This document shows positions 22,073 through 33,795 of a stretch of DNA of 64,000 nucleotides, piece by piece. The notes under the pieces were generated by a model. The model saw only the letters and a program-made list of their open reading frames with translations, did no database searches and was not told the DNA's origin. The DNA is from Branchiostoma floridae. Lineage: Eukaryota > Chordata > Leptocardii > Amphioxiformes > Branchiostomatidae. Position 1 is the first letter of the stretch. Every line of letters starts with the position of its first letter. The DNA lies in assembly GCF_000003815.2 (NCBI RefSeq), contig NC_049990.1, positions 9,073,871-9,137,870 of the forward strand. The letters run 5' to 3'. The translations under genes were made by a program, and so were the position numbers.

Positions 22073-22443
22073 CAAGCCGGCCAACACACACCAAGTTCTC
22101 GGCCCTTTTCCTTACTTTCCGTCTTCTGGAGTATCTTAAAGGGTAAAGGATTATCCTTAAAAGCGACCTTAGGAGGACAGGTTTTCTAAACACGTCTGAA
22201 GTACGAGGAAATCCTATGTAAATCAAAAGACATTGCTCAAACATTGGCGACAGTTTAGTCAACACAGGCTACTGGTAACTATACACAAATCGTCACGGAA
22301 GAATACTCCTACACCGCCTCTGCAACGGTGTACAGGGGCTCCTCTTACAGTAAGCTGTCAAGGAGCCCTCTCGGGTGTTGTTTTTGTTGTAGGTTTCCCA
22401 TTTGTCACCAGAAAGGATACTTGTTGGAGGATAAAAGGGCATA

Positions 22444-22709
22444 ATGCACGGCCTACGCATTGCAAAGGGTACTGTTACATTGCAAGGGAAGGAAAAGGCG
22501 ACTCTTGCGTTCTGGCTGCAAAGATTCGCAGCTGAGCGAGATGTAGCAGGTCACGCTAAATACCGCATCCGAAAAGGTGCAACTGAGCCAATACTTGACA
22601 CACCCCTCCTTACAGTAGTTCTCAACGTCTTAGCTCCGTCCCGTAAGGACCCTTGTACGTCCATGTGGTCTTTGTGGCGGACACCACACGCGCTTGAGAA
22701 GCTCCCAGG
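22444..22709 (+). CDS. Possible coding exon of unknown gene
   Basis: Open frame from ATG at 22444 (starts MHGLRIAKGTVTLQGKEK) to a strong donor, CCCAG|GTAAGA, after 22709. Joined to the acceptor at 23779 the frame stops at a TAG after ten codons, so it does not fuse to the coiled-coil protein. It may be 5' leader with a chance frame, or an exon of another transcript. Not recognised. Confidence 0.25.
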
Positions 22710-23809
22710 TAAGAAATCTTGAATTGGTTTGTGTTTGAGATTAAGGTGGTGGTTATGTGAACACCTGTCGGCTTTGCTGCGCCTGGAAGCTCTTAAGAAA
22801 CTGTTTCAATCATTAAGACGCCAATCATGATCCTAGTCTTCTTCGGTTAGATAGAAGGGCGTGAGTCACTCTGTCCTTTCAAGACAAGGTAAGGCGGCTG
22901 TTTTATTTAAGGTACGGTAAGGTGGCAAAGTTCACATTCCTACCGATTGTGATAGTTGCTTTGCTGTTTATGGTTTATGTACAAGTTCGCAAGGCAGTGC
23001 ACGGCAATAAGGAAATATTATGTATTTGTTGAAAAATTATGCATTCAGAAGAAGTATCTAGTTCGGACGCGTTTCAAGCCATGAAAAAATTTTGTCAATA
23101 TAAAGTAGTCTCTACGAAACTTTCTAACTAGATTATGTACATTATATTAACTAATTAACAAATTACTAAAGGTTTTGTCTATAGCTTCATACTTGACTAT
23201 TACGAGCACTTTTCAATGCTTTTAATCTTCAAAAGACTCTCGGTAGTTACCAGCCCTTTTAAAAGGGTTTTAAAGAGATTTTGAAAAGCTTCGTCTACTA
23301 CGACGCTAAGACCCAAACACAGCGATCTCAGTTACCGTATTCCACTCCACGGACTTTCATGGTCAAACCAGTACTATATGTATGTGGCATTTCTGGACTT
23401 GCAGTAAACCAACGATTGGCTTGCGTGTTTTGTGGTTATTCTTAAGCCTATTGGTCTGCCATAGAGGTCTTGAAAGTTCCTAAACCCTGCCAACTTAAGA
23501 CGATGGATCTTTACTTTGCCAACTAGTAAACTCTCATTTAAAGTACAGTAGCAGCCGTTTAATTTGCCAGCGTATTTCGTGCAATCAGTAGCTGGCTGGT
23601 GCAATAATGCGAAGTTATCTAGCTGTACCGCACCGGTTTGGGATTTGGGGATTCCGTGCAGTTAACAAAAATGCGTTAATCCGTTGTAAGTACCATGTTC
23701 CTTGTGACCCCACATGTTTTATCATACTAGTATTGTGTAAAATGTGCCCTTTTAACCAATCATTTCCCACGGTTCCAGGTACCGCTGTGCGCAGACGCAG
23801 AAGCTAGCC

Positions 23810-25412
23810 ATGTCAATCAGCCTGACCCAGGGGCGGTTCTTCGCTATCCAGAAGACGGAAGCTCACAACAGGAAACACATCTCAGTACTCAACAAGATAG
23901 AGAAGAAACGGACAGATTTTCTAACCAGGTATTTGGTTTGTTGCTTTACAGCACACTCGTTTTGTGGTACATTGAGCAAGATGTGTTAGACACGACTTGA
24001 TCTACTCACGACGATCTATAGCTACTCACGATGGATCCTTAGTATTTTTGGTAAGTGTGGTGGGATCTTTAAAGTACTCGGGGTGTGGCTCTCCGTAAAC
24101 ACGGAACCCGTCCACTTTGCCAAATTGACTTTAGTATTTTGGAGATAAACTGCTGACATTATAGTTTGGTGTGGTTTTCCAGGTTTACACACTGCTAAAC
24201 ATTTGCTATACGCCAAATTGAAATTTGAAAAAGATCCCCTAAATGATTTTCATGTATTCATACACACTTAATTCTACTTTATTACTTCCTCATTTCGCTA
24301 TCTTTTTATCCTACTGACTATACGACGAGTTTCCTTCTTTGTACTATGTTGGGGTCGTCAATTATCATATGAAAAGTCACCAGTCTTTCATTGTTCGAGA
24401 CACGCATACTGGACCATGTAAAAATCGTTTTTGTATGAATATATCTTTCATGTCAGGAGGAAGTCATTGAGTACTTTTGAGTTTTTTCAGGAAGTAATTA
24501 TAATATTTTGAAAGTCGACAAACGAATGAGCTCATAGAGATCTTTGAAAATAGAATACAACAGACACGAAAATGGGTATAAATTCTAAGTCGAATTTGTT
24601 TTCCTTCGATTAATTTTCACAGGCAACTAGAGAAAACAAGGCAAGCGGAAGAATACCGAGTCAAACAACAACGCCAAAAGCTGACCAAGTCCTTATCGAA
24701 GATAGAGGGTCTGCGTCGTGGACTGATGCGGAAATTATCCCTACAAAGTCAAGGTCAAAATCCATACGAGGGAGACATGAGTTCCAACTACGGTAGGTAC
24801 GGGGGAATGACCTTGGACGCCATCAAGAAGGACACCGACCGTTGGTTCAAACCCAAGGATCCAAAAGTCGAACGGATGAAAAAATCACAAGATCTTCTAC
24901 GAGAAGGACGTAGGGACGGACGAATCATTGCATACGAGTCCCTTCCCGCCATTTTGTCTCTCCCCGAGCAAAGGAAAGAAGAGGAACGAAAGAAACGAGA
25001 GAAAAAGAGAGAATTATTACCGGAAACACCCGAGAAGGCCCCCGAGTACGATCCTCTCCCGAAGGAAGCCGAAAAAACACGAAGCGGCCACTTCGAGACT
25101 GTTCGGAAAAGACGACGGAGCTCGGTAAGCCCGAAGCTGAAACTTCCTCCACTCAAAGATTTCAACGAGATGAAAAAGGAAGACGCCTTCAGTTTTTTGA
25201 AACCACGAGATGATCATGAAGACGGTTTGAGGTTTCCTCCGATAGGAAACGGACAAGAAACTGAAGTAAACACAGGAAAGAGAGACGCTGCGACTGAAAC
25301 TGATCTTCCTCCATTAAAAAGCCATAAAAGTGGAAAAGGGAACCACAAGTCTAAAGCCAAACAATGGAACAAAGGCGCGCACGGTGTCTTACCACCGGTC
25401 ATTGAAAACTGA
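23810..25412 (+). CDS. Basic coiled-coil protein, unknown function (302 aa)
   Basis: Exons 23810-23928 and 24623-25412 join in frame (GT-AG, phase 2). The exon containing the start begins at 23779 after GGTTCCAG; I chose the ATG at 23810 because the frame of a directly spliced upstream exon would stop just before it. Residues ~15-75 are rich in Lys, Arg, Gln and Glu with heptad-like spacing (KIEKKRTDFLTRQLEKTRQA); a middle part has GGMTLDAIKKDTDRWFKPKD; 105-140 is a highly charged EERKKREKKRE stretch; the C-terminus has KRRRSSVSPKLKLPPL, a possible nuclear signal. No transmembrane segment or signal peptide. I do not recognise the family. It is convergent with the CUB-LDLa gene. Confidence 0.75.
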
Positions 25413-26517
25413 TTATGCTCTAAACAGGTGTATGAAAATTTATATTGGAACTATAATATTGCCAGCCAGAAGTAGTATCTTGTATGTTTTTGTCAAAATT
25501 CCATGTAATGGAAATGTAGTTTTTGAAATCCACTTATTCATTTTGACTGAAGATGTGTTGATGATGAAATGATTTAATATATGAATATATAACTGCATAG
25601 CAAATGCTGCTGCTAATATTACGTTACATGCTGAAAAGACCCAGTTTTTGTTTTATGTCAAAATCTAAATCGACGAACACAATTTTTTAATTGTTGGTAT
25701 GTATAATTTGTAGTTGCTACGACAACTGCTTTATAAAGCGGTAAGATGTCTATTGTATACGGAAGTAAACTTTTCTGTTGGACAATATGTACAGTTTCAT
25801 ACAACAAAAGTTGTCTTTATTTGTGATATTCATTTGACACATTTTATAAATGGACGGAAAAACTTTGTTTTTTAATGGTACATGATACAACACTCTGCTT
25901 TCTATCACAATACTCAACTTTCTATCATGATGGCCAAAATATATACATATAGTATACTTTAACATACTACCAAACGGGTGCAAAAACCGTAATTAGTTAC
26001 ATTTCCATACTTAACTATTGCTCATTCTAAACTTCCCATTGACACCATCAAACCCATAGGTTGGTCCCCGATATGTATGACAGTGACAGATATTTTCATT
26101 GTATATAAAGAACTCCCACTTTCTTTACAATTTCTTTTTACAATTTCTGTCACAGTATCCATCAGATGTAGATTATTTGACACCCAAGGAGAGTATCGAA
26201 TAGTATATACAATTAAACTATACAACGACGGAATGGTACTAGCAAATGTTTAAGTTCTAAAAGTTTTGAAATCGTTTTTCGTTCAAACCACATGGAGAGA
26301 CATGAAAGTTATTGAAACCGTAATCGTCACATTCCAAGGAAGTTCAATCAAAGCTGTGTTTTTGTAGACATCTCTGGATCAACGTTTTTTTTACAATATT
26401 TATATCTTAAAACTCTTTATGAATACTTTTACCATACGCAGCATTGTTCTCAATGATAAACTCCAACAGGCTATAATAATAACAATGATATTGTTATCAT
26501 AGTAGTATACATTTCAT
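25413..26517. other. Convergent intergenic spacer
   Basis: AT-rich sequence between two genes that end towards each other. It should hold both 3' UTRs; no other feature recognised. Confidence 0.6.
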
Positions 26518-29500
26518 TTATGCCTGTTCCACGGGTGTGATAGACCTGGCCGGGGACGCGGCAGGTGACAGAGACCGGGGCGGTATGTACGTAGGCGGCC
26601 CGGGCACCGCGTCAGGGTAGACTGGCTTAGCAGCCTCCTCGGTGGCCTCTTGTTCTGTGTAGAGCTCGGGCTCCTCTGGACGGGGCTGCTGGGCCGGAGG
26701 GGGCTGGAGCGAGGACGATGACTCGCTAAGCTCCGTTATGGCGAGGTTGTCCTCATCCACGCGGGCCGGTTTGGCCATGGCCGGGTTGCTGGTGTAAGCA
26801 ACGGTTTGTAGAACAGGCTGTAGAGAAAGAAAGGAGATCATTAGAATCATAATTAATACACGAATCGAATGTCGCTACACTGTGTGTATTAGACAAATAC
26901 AATCCTCTCCTCCGGCGTCGCCAAAATGCGCCAGTATAGTGTTTCAGCATAAAACAGTATAATGAGAATGTTAACATATGTTGATAGTGTTTATCTACAG
27001 AAGAGAGAATTGAAAATTTACCATAAAACGGTATAATGAAAACGTTGATATATATTTTTTTTTACCTACAGACGAAAACAATTTACAATTAGCATAAAGT
27101 TCAAAAGGCAAAGTTCTAAGTTACAACGTACACGTTTGTCATACTTTTATAAAATCATCAAGTCTAAATGCTAGAATTGGAAGTAGTTTGATCAAGGCAT
27201 GCAATTTTCCGCAGAGAAACCTTACCTCCTGCTTTTCCGAATCGATCCCCTGGGAGGCGCTGCTGCTCTGTTGGTGCAGGATGAAAAAGCAGACGGCCAG
27301 GACGATCAGGACGACGAAGAGGATGACGGCGATCGCGATGGCGGCGATCACTCCCACGCCGAGGCCGCGTGACTGAGCAGCAGTTACGCCATTCACAGCC
27401 GCTACATCTTCGAGAAAAAAACATCAACAACAAAATAACCAGATTTGTATAGATGTATATTATATATTCATTTATTTTGAAGATGGGATTTCAATTGTTG
27501 TGGTATCAGAACCAAGGACAGCAACAACCAAAGGGGAAACGCTTGACTTGGCAGCAGTTACGCTATCGCTAGACACCCCATTTTGAAAACAACAACAACA
27601 GAATAATCAGATATATAGATCGCCTTGTTGTACAGATGATAAGGATGTAAATATGAAAATGGGATTTCAATTGTTGTGGTATCAGAACCAATGACAGCAA
27701 CAACCAAAGGGGAAACGCGTGACTGGGCAACAGTTACGCCATCGCCAGACACTCCATCTTTGAAAAAAATAACAACAGAATAATCAGATAAATAGATCCC
27801 CTTGTTGTACAAATGACAAGGATGTAAATTTGAAAGTGGGATTTCAGTTGTTGTGGTATCAGCACCAAGGACAGCAACAACCAAAGGGGAAACAGATGGA
27901 TAGAACATCTCGGAGTGAATCCTTCCAAAGCATTTGGCGGAAAACGGTTTGTACAAACGAGTTCACAAACAAACAAGCGACAGCCAACGTCCCAACTTTA
28001 GTGCAAGTTTTGCCGCCATGTTGGCAGAATCTTTGACCTACTAACGGGCGCGAAACACGTTATAGTCATGTGACTTCAAACATCCAATAGGATCGCCCCT
28101 TACTTGCACAGTTGGCGTGGAGATCGCTGCTGCTCTCGTCAGTGTTGTCTCCGCAGTGGTCCGCCAGGTCACACCTCAGGTCCCGGGATATGCAGCGGCC
28201 GTTCCCGCACTCAAACTCGGCATTGTCGCAAGGAGAACCTGGGAGAAATGACCAACGATGTTTAAATCAAAACTGATTTGCGATCAGTAGAAAGTCATGG
28301 GCTAGATTGCTGACATTCCTGGCTATACGTTGTGACCTTTAATCTTAGATTCAATCAAGAAAAGAAGGTGTATGCATTCTAAAGGCATAATTGCAATACC
28401 AATACAATTCGTTTATAGTTTTACTGAACACACAAAATTGATAAATTGTTTTTGTCAGTGCATATGCCCTTCTTGGATAGCATCTTAATTACTGTAAAAT
28501 ATAAGGTACATCATGTAACGTTAACGGACATATAAGTAATAAAGTCATTATTTGTTTTTTATATGAATATCAAATTCAAACTAGCTGTGGACTCAAAGTG
28601 TAATTCAATTAACATCACAGGGGAAAAACAATGTTCTTAAGTTAAGTTGAACTGTAATTAAGTTAATCTCAAACTGCTTCGGAATTATTTTTACCAATAC
28701 TTTCAAGTTAACAATGTTTATATCAGTTACACCATTGTTTATCTTACCACTGTCAAATGCGGCATACACAAGCAGGAAACCACTGCCTCGCTGATTGTCG
28801 GAATCAGAGGTGAACTTCAAGGTCACGGCGTCCCCTGTTGACTCATATTCCCCGCCGGCACTGGAGCCGCAAATTGGGCTGCCTAGGACGCTTCCTGTCG
28901 CGGAGGGACCGTCGTAAATACGCAGGCTGTCGCCGCAATTCTGTCCGCTTCAACCGTGAGATTAAAAACTGGTTAGGTATAAGTCTTAGATGTATAATTC
29001 TTACATTAGTAATGCCGCTTTTATCATTTCAGAGACTTTCTGACTAAGCCTTACATGAAAGTTGTCACCTAACAGGAAAGACCCAAGGTAGGCAAACATA
29101 GTCGATTTTTTTCCCAGCCGGAGGTAGATGTTCTTTCAATGGGTATTTAACCAACTAACATGGCGGACGATGGGTTACGTCACTGTCACGTGACATCGTA
29201 TGATCTTACCCTCCGTCTGATATGTCCAATCGTTCCACATGGAGGTAGATGTTCTTTGCGTGCCTACTAAGTACACGTGATTTTTAACCTCCTTGGTTTA
29301 ACCAACCAAGATGGCGGACGATTGATTACATCACAGTCACGTGACTGCAATCATCGTGTGACCTTACCTTCCGTCTGGTATATCCAGTCGTTCCAGTCGG
29401 AGGTAGATGTGTTTCCCGGAGTCGGCCTGTAGAGTCAGCTCACAGTCGGTGTTGGCTGGATATGTTACCGCCGCCTGGGAGTTGACCTGGCCGCCGTGAC

Positions 29501-31723
29501 TTTTGATGTTGATGCTCTTTCCGCACTGGTCAGTTAGGTGTACTGTGATACAATAGCCACACTCATTAGGGCATATAATCGTAATGTTTCGAGGGTATGC
29601 GCGATTTCAAAATTGACTGTTAATTTCTTAATCTCTAGTCGTCCATAACTGTACGTTGAACGTGTTTTCTTCTGCATTAGCCTATGCAAACAGGTGTTTT
29701 CAGACATGAGCTATTAGCTGTATATAAATTACAGTTAGGTGTTTTCGGTAAACCAGTGTGTATAACTAGCCCATATTTTGCAGATGTTTGTTATAAAAGT
29801 TGATGATCTGGTGCCCTTATTTTTATCATATTTAGGGCATGAGGAAACGATATTTGTTGTCAAGGGAACGTGGATGATGTCCACTAAATGTTATATCTTT
29901 AACAAACTCGTAAGATACATAGAATAAATGGTGTGAATATGAATGTAGGTGGCGCTTTAATGGCCTGTCACGGCTATGCAAGGGCCTCGCGGGTAGGTTA
30001 CAAACCAATCCTTTTTATGTCAACTGGTGTCTTTTCTAAGTATCAAAGGTCATTTTGATTGTCTGGAAATACGTATGGACACGTTTGGGAAGATGGACAC
30101 GGGCTTTAAGCCTGCAATCGTGCAACTTTTCCCATTTTTACAAGTTGGACCTGTATACCCTTTCACAGCCTAATCTGCAGTACTGCTCCCGGCCGCGACG
30201 AGAAAAGTCTTAAAACGACCGCCAAATTGCTAAATTCCCGTCTTTTCGGGAATTAGGAAATCGCCAAAGGCTCACAAAGGGGTTTGAAATTTTGAGGCTT
30301 AGTTGAATTTGCTTTCGACAATGTGGCTATTGAAGATCAAGAATGACAATATTTCGAGACATTTCACAAACAAAATTAATGGAACATTTGCATTTCAGCA
30401 ATAGGAGTGATCGCTCGTAATATAAATTTACTGTATAGCTTCACTTTCTGGAGGATTACCATATCCTTATTATATCTTTATCCATGACAGAATCAGACAC
30501 GTGCAGTGAGAAAAACATAACGATTTAGCCTCCCAGATGCTTGAATATTGCATGCCGTGTACGAGTCGTTTGTTAATCCGTTGAGACCTGTGCGGTTAGC
30601 GTGGACAAAAGCAACCCACTTCCCCCATTCCTATATTCTAAGCCTGCCCCTGTCACCAGTGAGTTCGAATCACTGAATCCCTGCTGTGTCGCTCACCGGA
30701 CATGCACACTACTCAAAAGGGCCGCAGCCCTCAGGACGGGACGTTAAGCCGTATTCAGTGTACAGTACTAGTGTACGTGTCGAAATGAGCAAACCGGGAA
30801 TTTCCACATACAAAGAACCTGTAAATACTACACATAGTTTCCGTCTTCGCTGTCACAACCAGTGGAAGATTAGCTCTTCAGTGAGCTAACATGATTTGAG
30901 ATCTCTTTTTTTCACTTTCAAAAGCCTCATAAAGTCAAGCACGAATAAAGACGACTGATCTTCGAGAAAAATCTCAGACGCGCTCACCCAGCTGATAGAT
31001 ATGTAACATTCAATCTCGTATGGGCCTCAGACATAGCACACATGCAGAGATTCTTCTATACTAGCAATCACCATTGTGTCGCTGACAGGGATAATTACTG
31101 TGTTGCGGCTCAATAGAAACGAGTTTGACGCCCGAAGCGAAATCACCTGCCGTCGCTTAGCGACGTACAGCAAACACGTCTATATTTACTTTGAGATATC
31201 CCCGGGTGTCTGTTGGTTTAGTCTGGTGGCTAGGCAACAAATATACGGGATAAACATATCTGGTGCTCTGTTGTAAGTTGTGCTTGGACGAAATATGTTC
31301 GAATTCTTGTATTTCATTGCCGTTTATTGCAATATGAAAACGACAAGAATAATAGATAATGCTTGGAAGATTTGTTACAAACGAGACCAAAATGCACGAT
31401 GTCTGTAAACATATTGAAAATATGATTGTAAATTCAACTAAGTTCTTGCTACTTGTAAGAAGAATTAATACTTTCCCCAAATGCCATGTTTCCTGAGAAA
31501 ATATTCGTTCTCAATATGAAAAAAAATGAATCGTTGAACCTTTCTATATTACATGTACAAAATCAAAGTATTTTAATCATGATGCGTTAAATACGGCGAA
31601 TAAGACCGTTAAATCAATGATCATTTTATGAAACACTTAACTCTCACCTGTAAATGCACTACTTCCTTTAACCAACAGTGTCAAAACCAGGAGCGCGGCT
31701 AGACATGTTCCTGGGCAGTACAT
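26518..31723 (-). CDS. CUB + LDLa single-pass membrane protein, paralogue A (355 aa)
   Basis: Exons in transcript order: 31723-31648, 29542-29368, 28947-28748, 28238-28104, 27407-27226, 26817-26518, all GT-AG, intron phases 1,2,1,1,0. Signal peptide at residues 1-23 ([12 protein letters not shown]). CUB domain ~32-148 with four Cys and [10 protein letters not shown]; LDLa ~154-194 with six Cys and DHCGDNTDE, an acidic calcium-cage-like site. Membrane helix ~211-239. The cytoplasmic tail of ~115 residues is Pro/Glu/Ser-rich and holds PPTY, a PPxY site of the kind bound by WW domains of Nedd4-type ligases. A cell-surface binding or endocytic role is inferred from domains. No specific orthologue name is assigned. 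A paralogue lies at 55663-63064. Confidence 0.9.
27430..27900 (-). repeat. ~177-bp tandem repeat carrying the start of the TM exon
   Basis: Three tandem copies of the membrane-exon acceptor region (minus-strand starts near 27407, 27584 and 27761) and of the segment containing TTGTTGTGGTATCAG (near 27495, 27672, 27850). In the two extra copies the minus strand still encodes a GVTVAQSR-like segment, as in the real exon (GVTAAQSR), but continues differently and has no membrane helix. Confidence 0.75.
29113..29425 (-). repeat. Partial duplications of the first CUB exon end and its donor
   Basis: CTTACC + TCCGTCTG(A/G)TAT... at 29207-29255 repeats the true exon end at 29363-29410, and GGAGGTAGATGTTCTTT at 29118 is a third piece. 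The spacing is about 155 bp, each copy being followed by the AACCAACYAASATGGCGGACGA segment. Confidence 0.65.
30640..30790 (+). mobile_element. Possible SINE remnant
   Basis: B-box-like GAGTTCGAATCAC at 30661-30673, then CAGGACGGGACGTTAAGCCG, a segment typical of SINE bodies. It lies in the large first intron of the minus-strand CUB-LDLa gene. Confidence 0.35.
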
Positions 31724-33450
31724 GGTGAAAAACTCGCCGGACCTTCTCTCTCGCACACCCGGCACCACCGCCAGGTCTCGCCTCAACTCTCGTAAAATCT
31801 CGCCCGACAGGTTGCAGTGCCGCACCTCCAGGAAACAATGTGTTCATCAAAAGTCTTTTGTGTCGGATTTTCTCAATGACGCATGACCTAGTTTGGCTTC
31901 TTTATCTGCCCTTTCTTTTATCTATTTGCGCTTACTGCCTTTGTTTCTGAGTTGAGAGATTATGCCGATTTGTAACTAGGAAACAAAGGCTAAATAGAGA
32001 TACATGTGTATGTCCTCTTTTGTTAAAGACTTGGAAAGAGGGTGATCCGAATCCGACAAAGTTTAAAGAGTGTCTGAAATTCTATCAATTCGGATTAATT
32101 CCTTCGTGGTTGAACAGAACTTAGACGTAATCTAGCTATTTTGGATAAATATAAATCTTAGTTTCGCATGGAAGGATTTTCAATTATTTTGCACAACAAT
32201 CAGGTTGATTATATGAATTTCTTGATGCTCAGAAGTGAAGTGTCCTTTTCAAGGTTTAGTGTTATCAACCTTAGATTTGTTTAGCAAATAAATTTGAGTA
32301 CCAGAATATCATGACAGAATATCGGTAGTGCATGTTAATATCTATTGATGTTACCATGGCCAACAGATATGAATCATATACCAGTCTTCACTTTATCATG
32401 TGTTTTGTATGTGTGTAATGGTTTGTGTATAGATTTCCTAGGACATAATCTGTCTTTGTTATATTCTATCTAACCCTCATGACCTTATTTTTGTAAGGTA
32501 CTTTCTACACTCTTCTTTGAGAAAAGATATGATTTAAACAAAAACAGACAAACACGCTCAAAACAATCTTCTGGCAAAGGTAATGACAATTCAAGGCGTA
32601 TAATCTAAATTCTTTTATTTGTGACCAAATGAAGTACATACAAAGTGTATGTATTCTATTGTACAACATTTGCTTGAGCAAGGAACATTCACAAAACAAA
32701 CTTAAACTACAATGAGAAGATTCAATCCAAATCTACAAGTCTCTTATCTAACATTTTTACATTTTTGGACAACAAATTATTACATGTACATCTTCATATA
32801 CATCTTTTATCAAATCGTGAAAATTTAGAAGTGACAGAAAAACAAACAAGGAAAGAAGAATAGTTTGTAGATGATTCATGAAATGATATTCAACATGCAA
32901 TGACGTTACTCAACTATGTAGCATCAATTTTACATGGACTGTAAGTTGTAACTGACACCATTAAAACTTGGACGAGGTCAACTTAGGTCCAAGCCCAGGT
33001 CATAGGTGATTATAACAGCTGACCTTTAAGATTCCAGGGTCTGATCTGACTCTGAGCTTGTTTCATGGATGAAAAGTGACAACATATCTGTACATGAAAT
33101 CTTCTAGATTTGGCTCCTCAGACATAGAATCCCTCCTATTCTACATTGTGTCGCTCCATTTTTTTCTCAAGAATCATTTACACCCATGCAGAATGGTCTG
33201 ATTTAAACATTTGGTCCTTACTCCTGCATTACTTTGGAAATTGGATATCAAACTCTTAAATGCATGTTTAAATTCTGGCAATGCCATTACAAGGACTGTA
33301 TGACTTGAAGCCAAACAGAACTAAAAATATTCAAATGCTGATTGTTTCTCTATTGACAGGTGGCAGACTATTCTACGTCTGATCAAAGGGGTGAATGTAG
33401 CTAGAAATGGATGGATTAAGTTAAGGCCATCTCTGATGAGACCATGAGAA
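31724..33450. other. Intergenic region between CUB-LDLa gene and IFT81 3' end
   Basis: AT-rich. It holds the promoter of the minus-strand CUB-LDLa gene at its left edge; otherwise nothing recognised. Confidence 0.5.
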
Positions 33451-33740
33451 TAGTACAACGCTAAACTTTCTTCCAACACCAAAGTATAACGGATCACTTT
33501 GTAAGAGGTATAAAGGAGGCCATATACATCGGGGCACTCCAGCCTGGAACAGAGACGGTGAGTGTTATAAACTTCCGACCATGTTTGACCAATTGCTTAC
33601 ATCATGTATCCATAATATCATGTTAACAAGATCACATCTCTGTAACTTTCTATTGGTCATCAGTATTGATCCTGACGAAGTGAAAATTTTATTCGTGTAT
33701 ACCTATAATTTGTGTTGGAAGAAAGTTTAGCATTGTACTA
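33451..33740. mobile_element. MITE with ~28-bp inverted ends just after IFT81
   Basis: TAGTACAACGCTAAACTTTC...CTTCCAACAC at 33451 and its inverse ending at 33740 (GTGTTGGAAGAAAGTTTAGC). A relative is at 20395. It lies in the likely 3' UTR or flank of IFT81. Confidence 0.65.
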
Positions 33741-33795
33741 CAATTACTACCAACACAGATGAGCTTCCATGATAATTTGAGACCATGAGAAGTTT

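Noticed and set aside
22233-22535. 100-codon plus-strand frame
   Set aside because: Overlaps the more exon-like frame at 22444-22709 in another frame and shows no splice-site or protein support.
24788-25256. Minus-strand open frames of 75-125 codons
   Set aside because: Antisense shadows of the coiled-coil exon, which has matching splice sites and frame.
27558-27956. 132-codon minus-strand frame in the 177-bp tandem repeat
   Set aside because: Open frame produced by the repeat; only its [20 protein letters not shown] part relates to a real exon. Kept as repeat, not as a gene.
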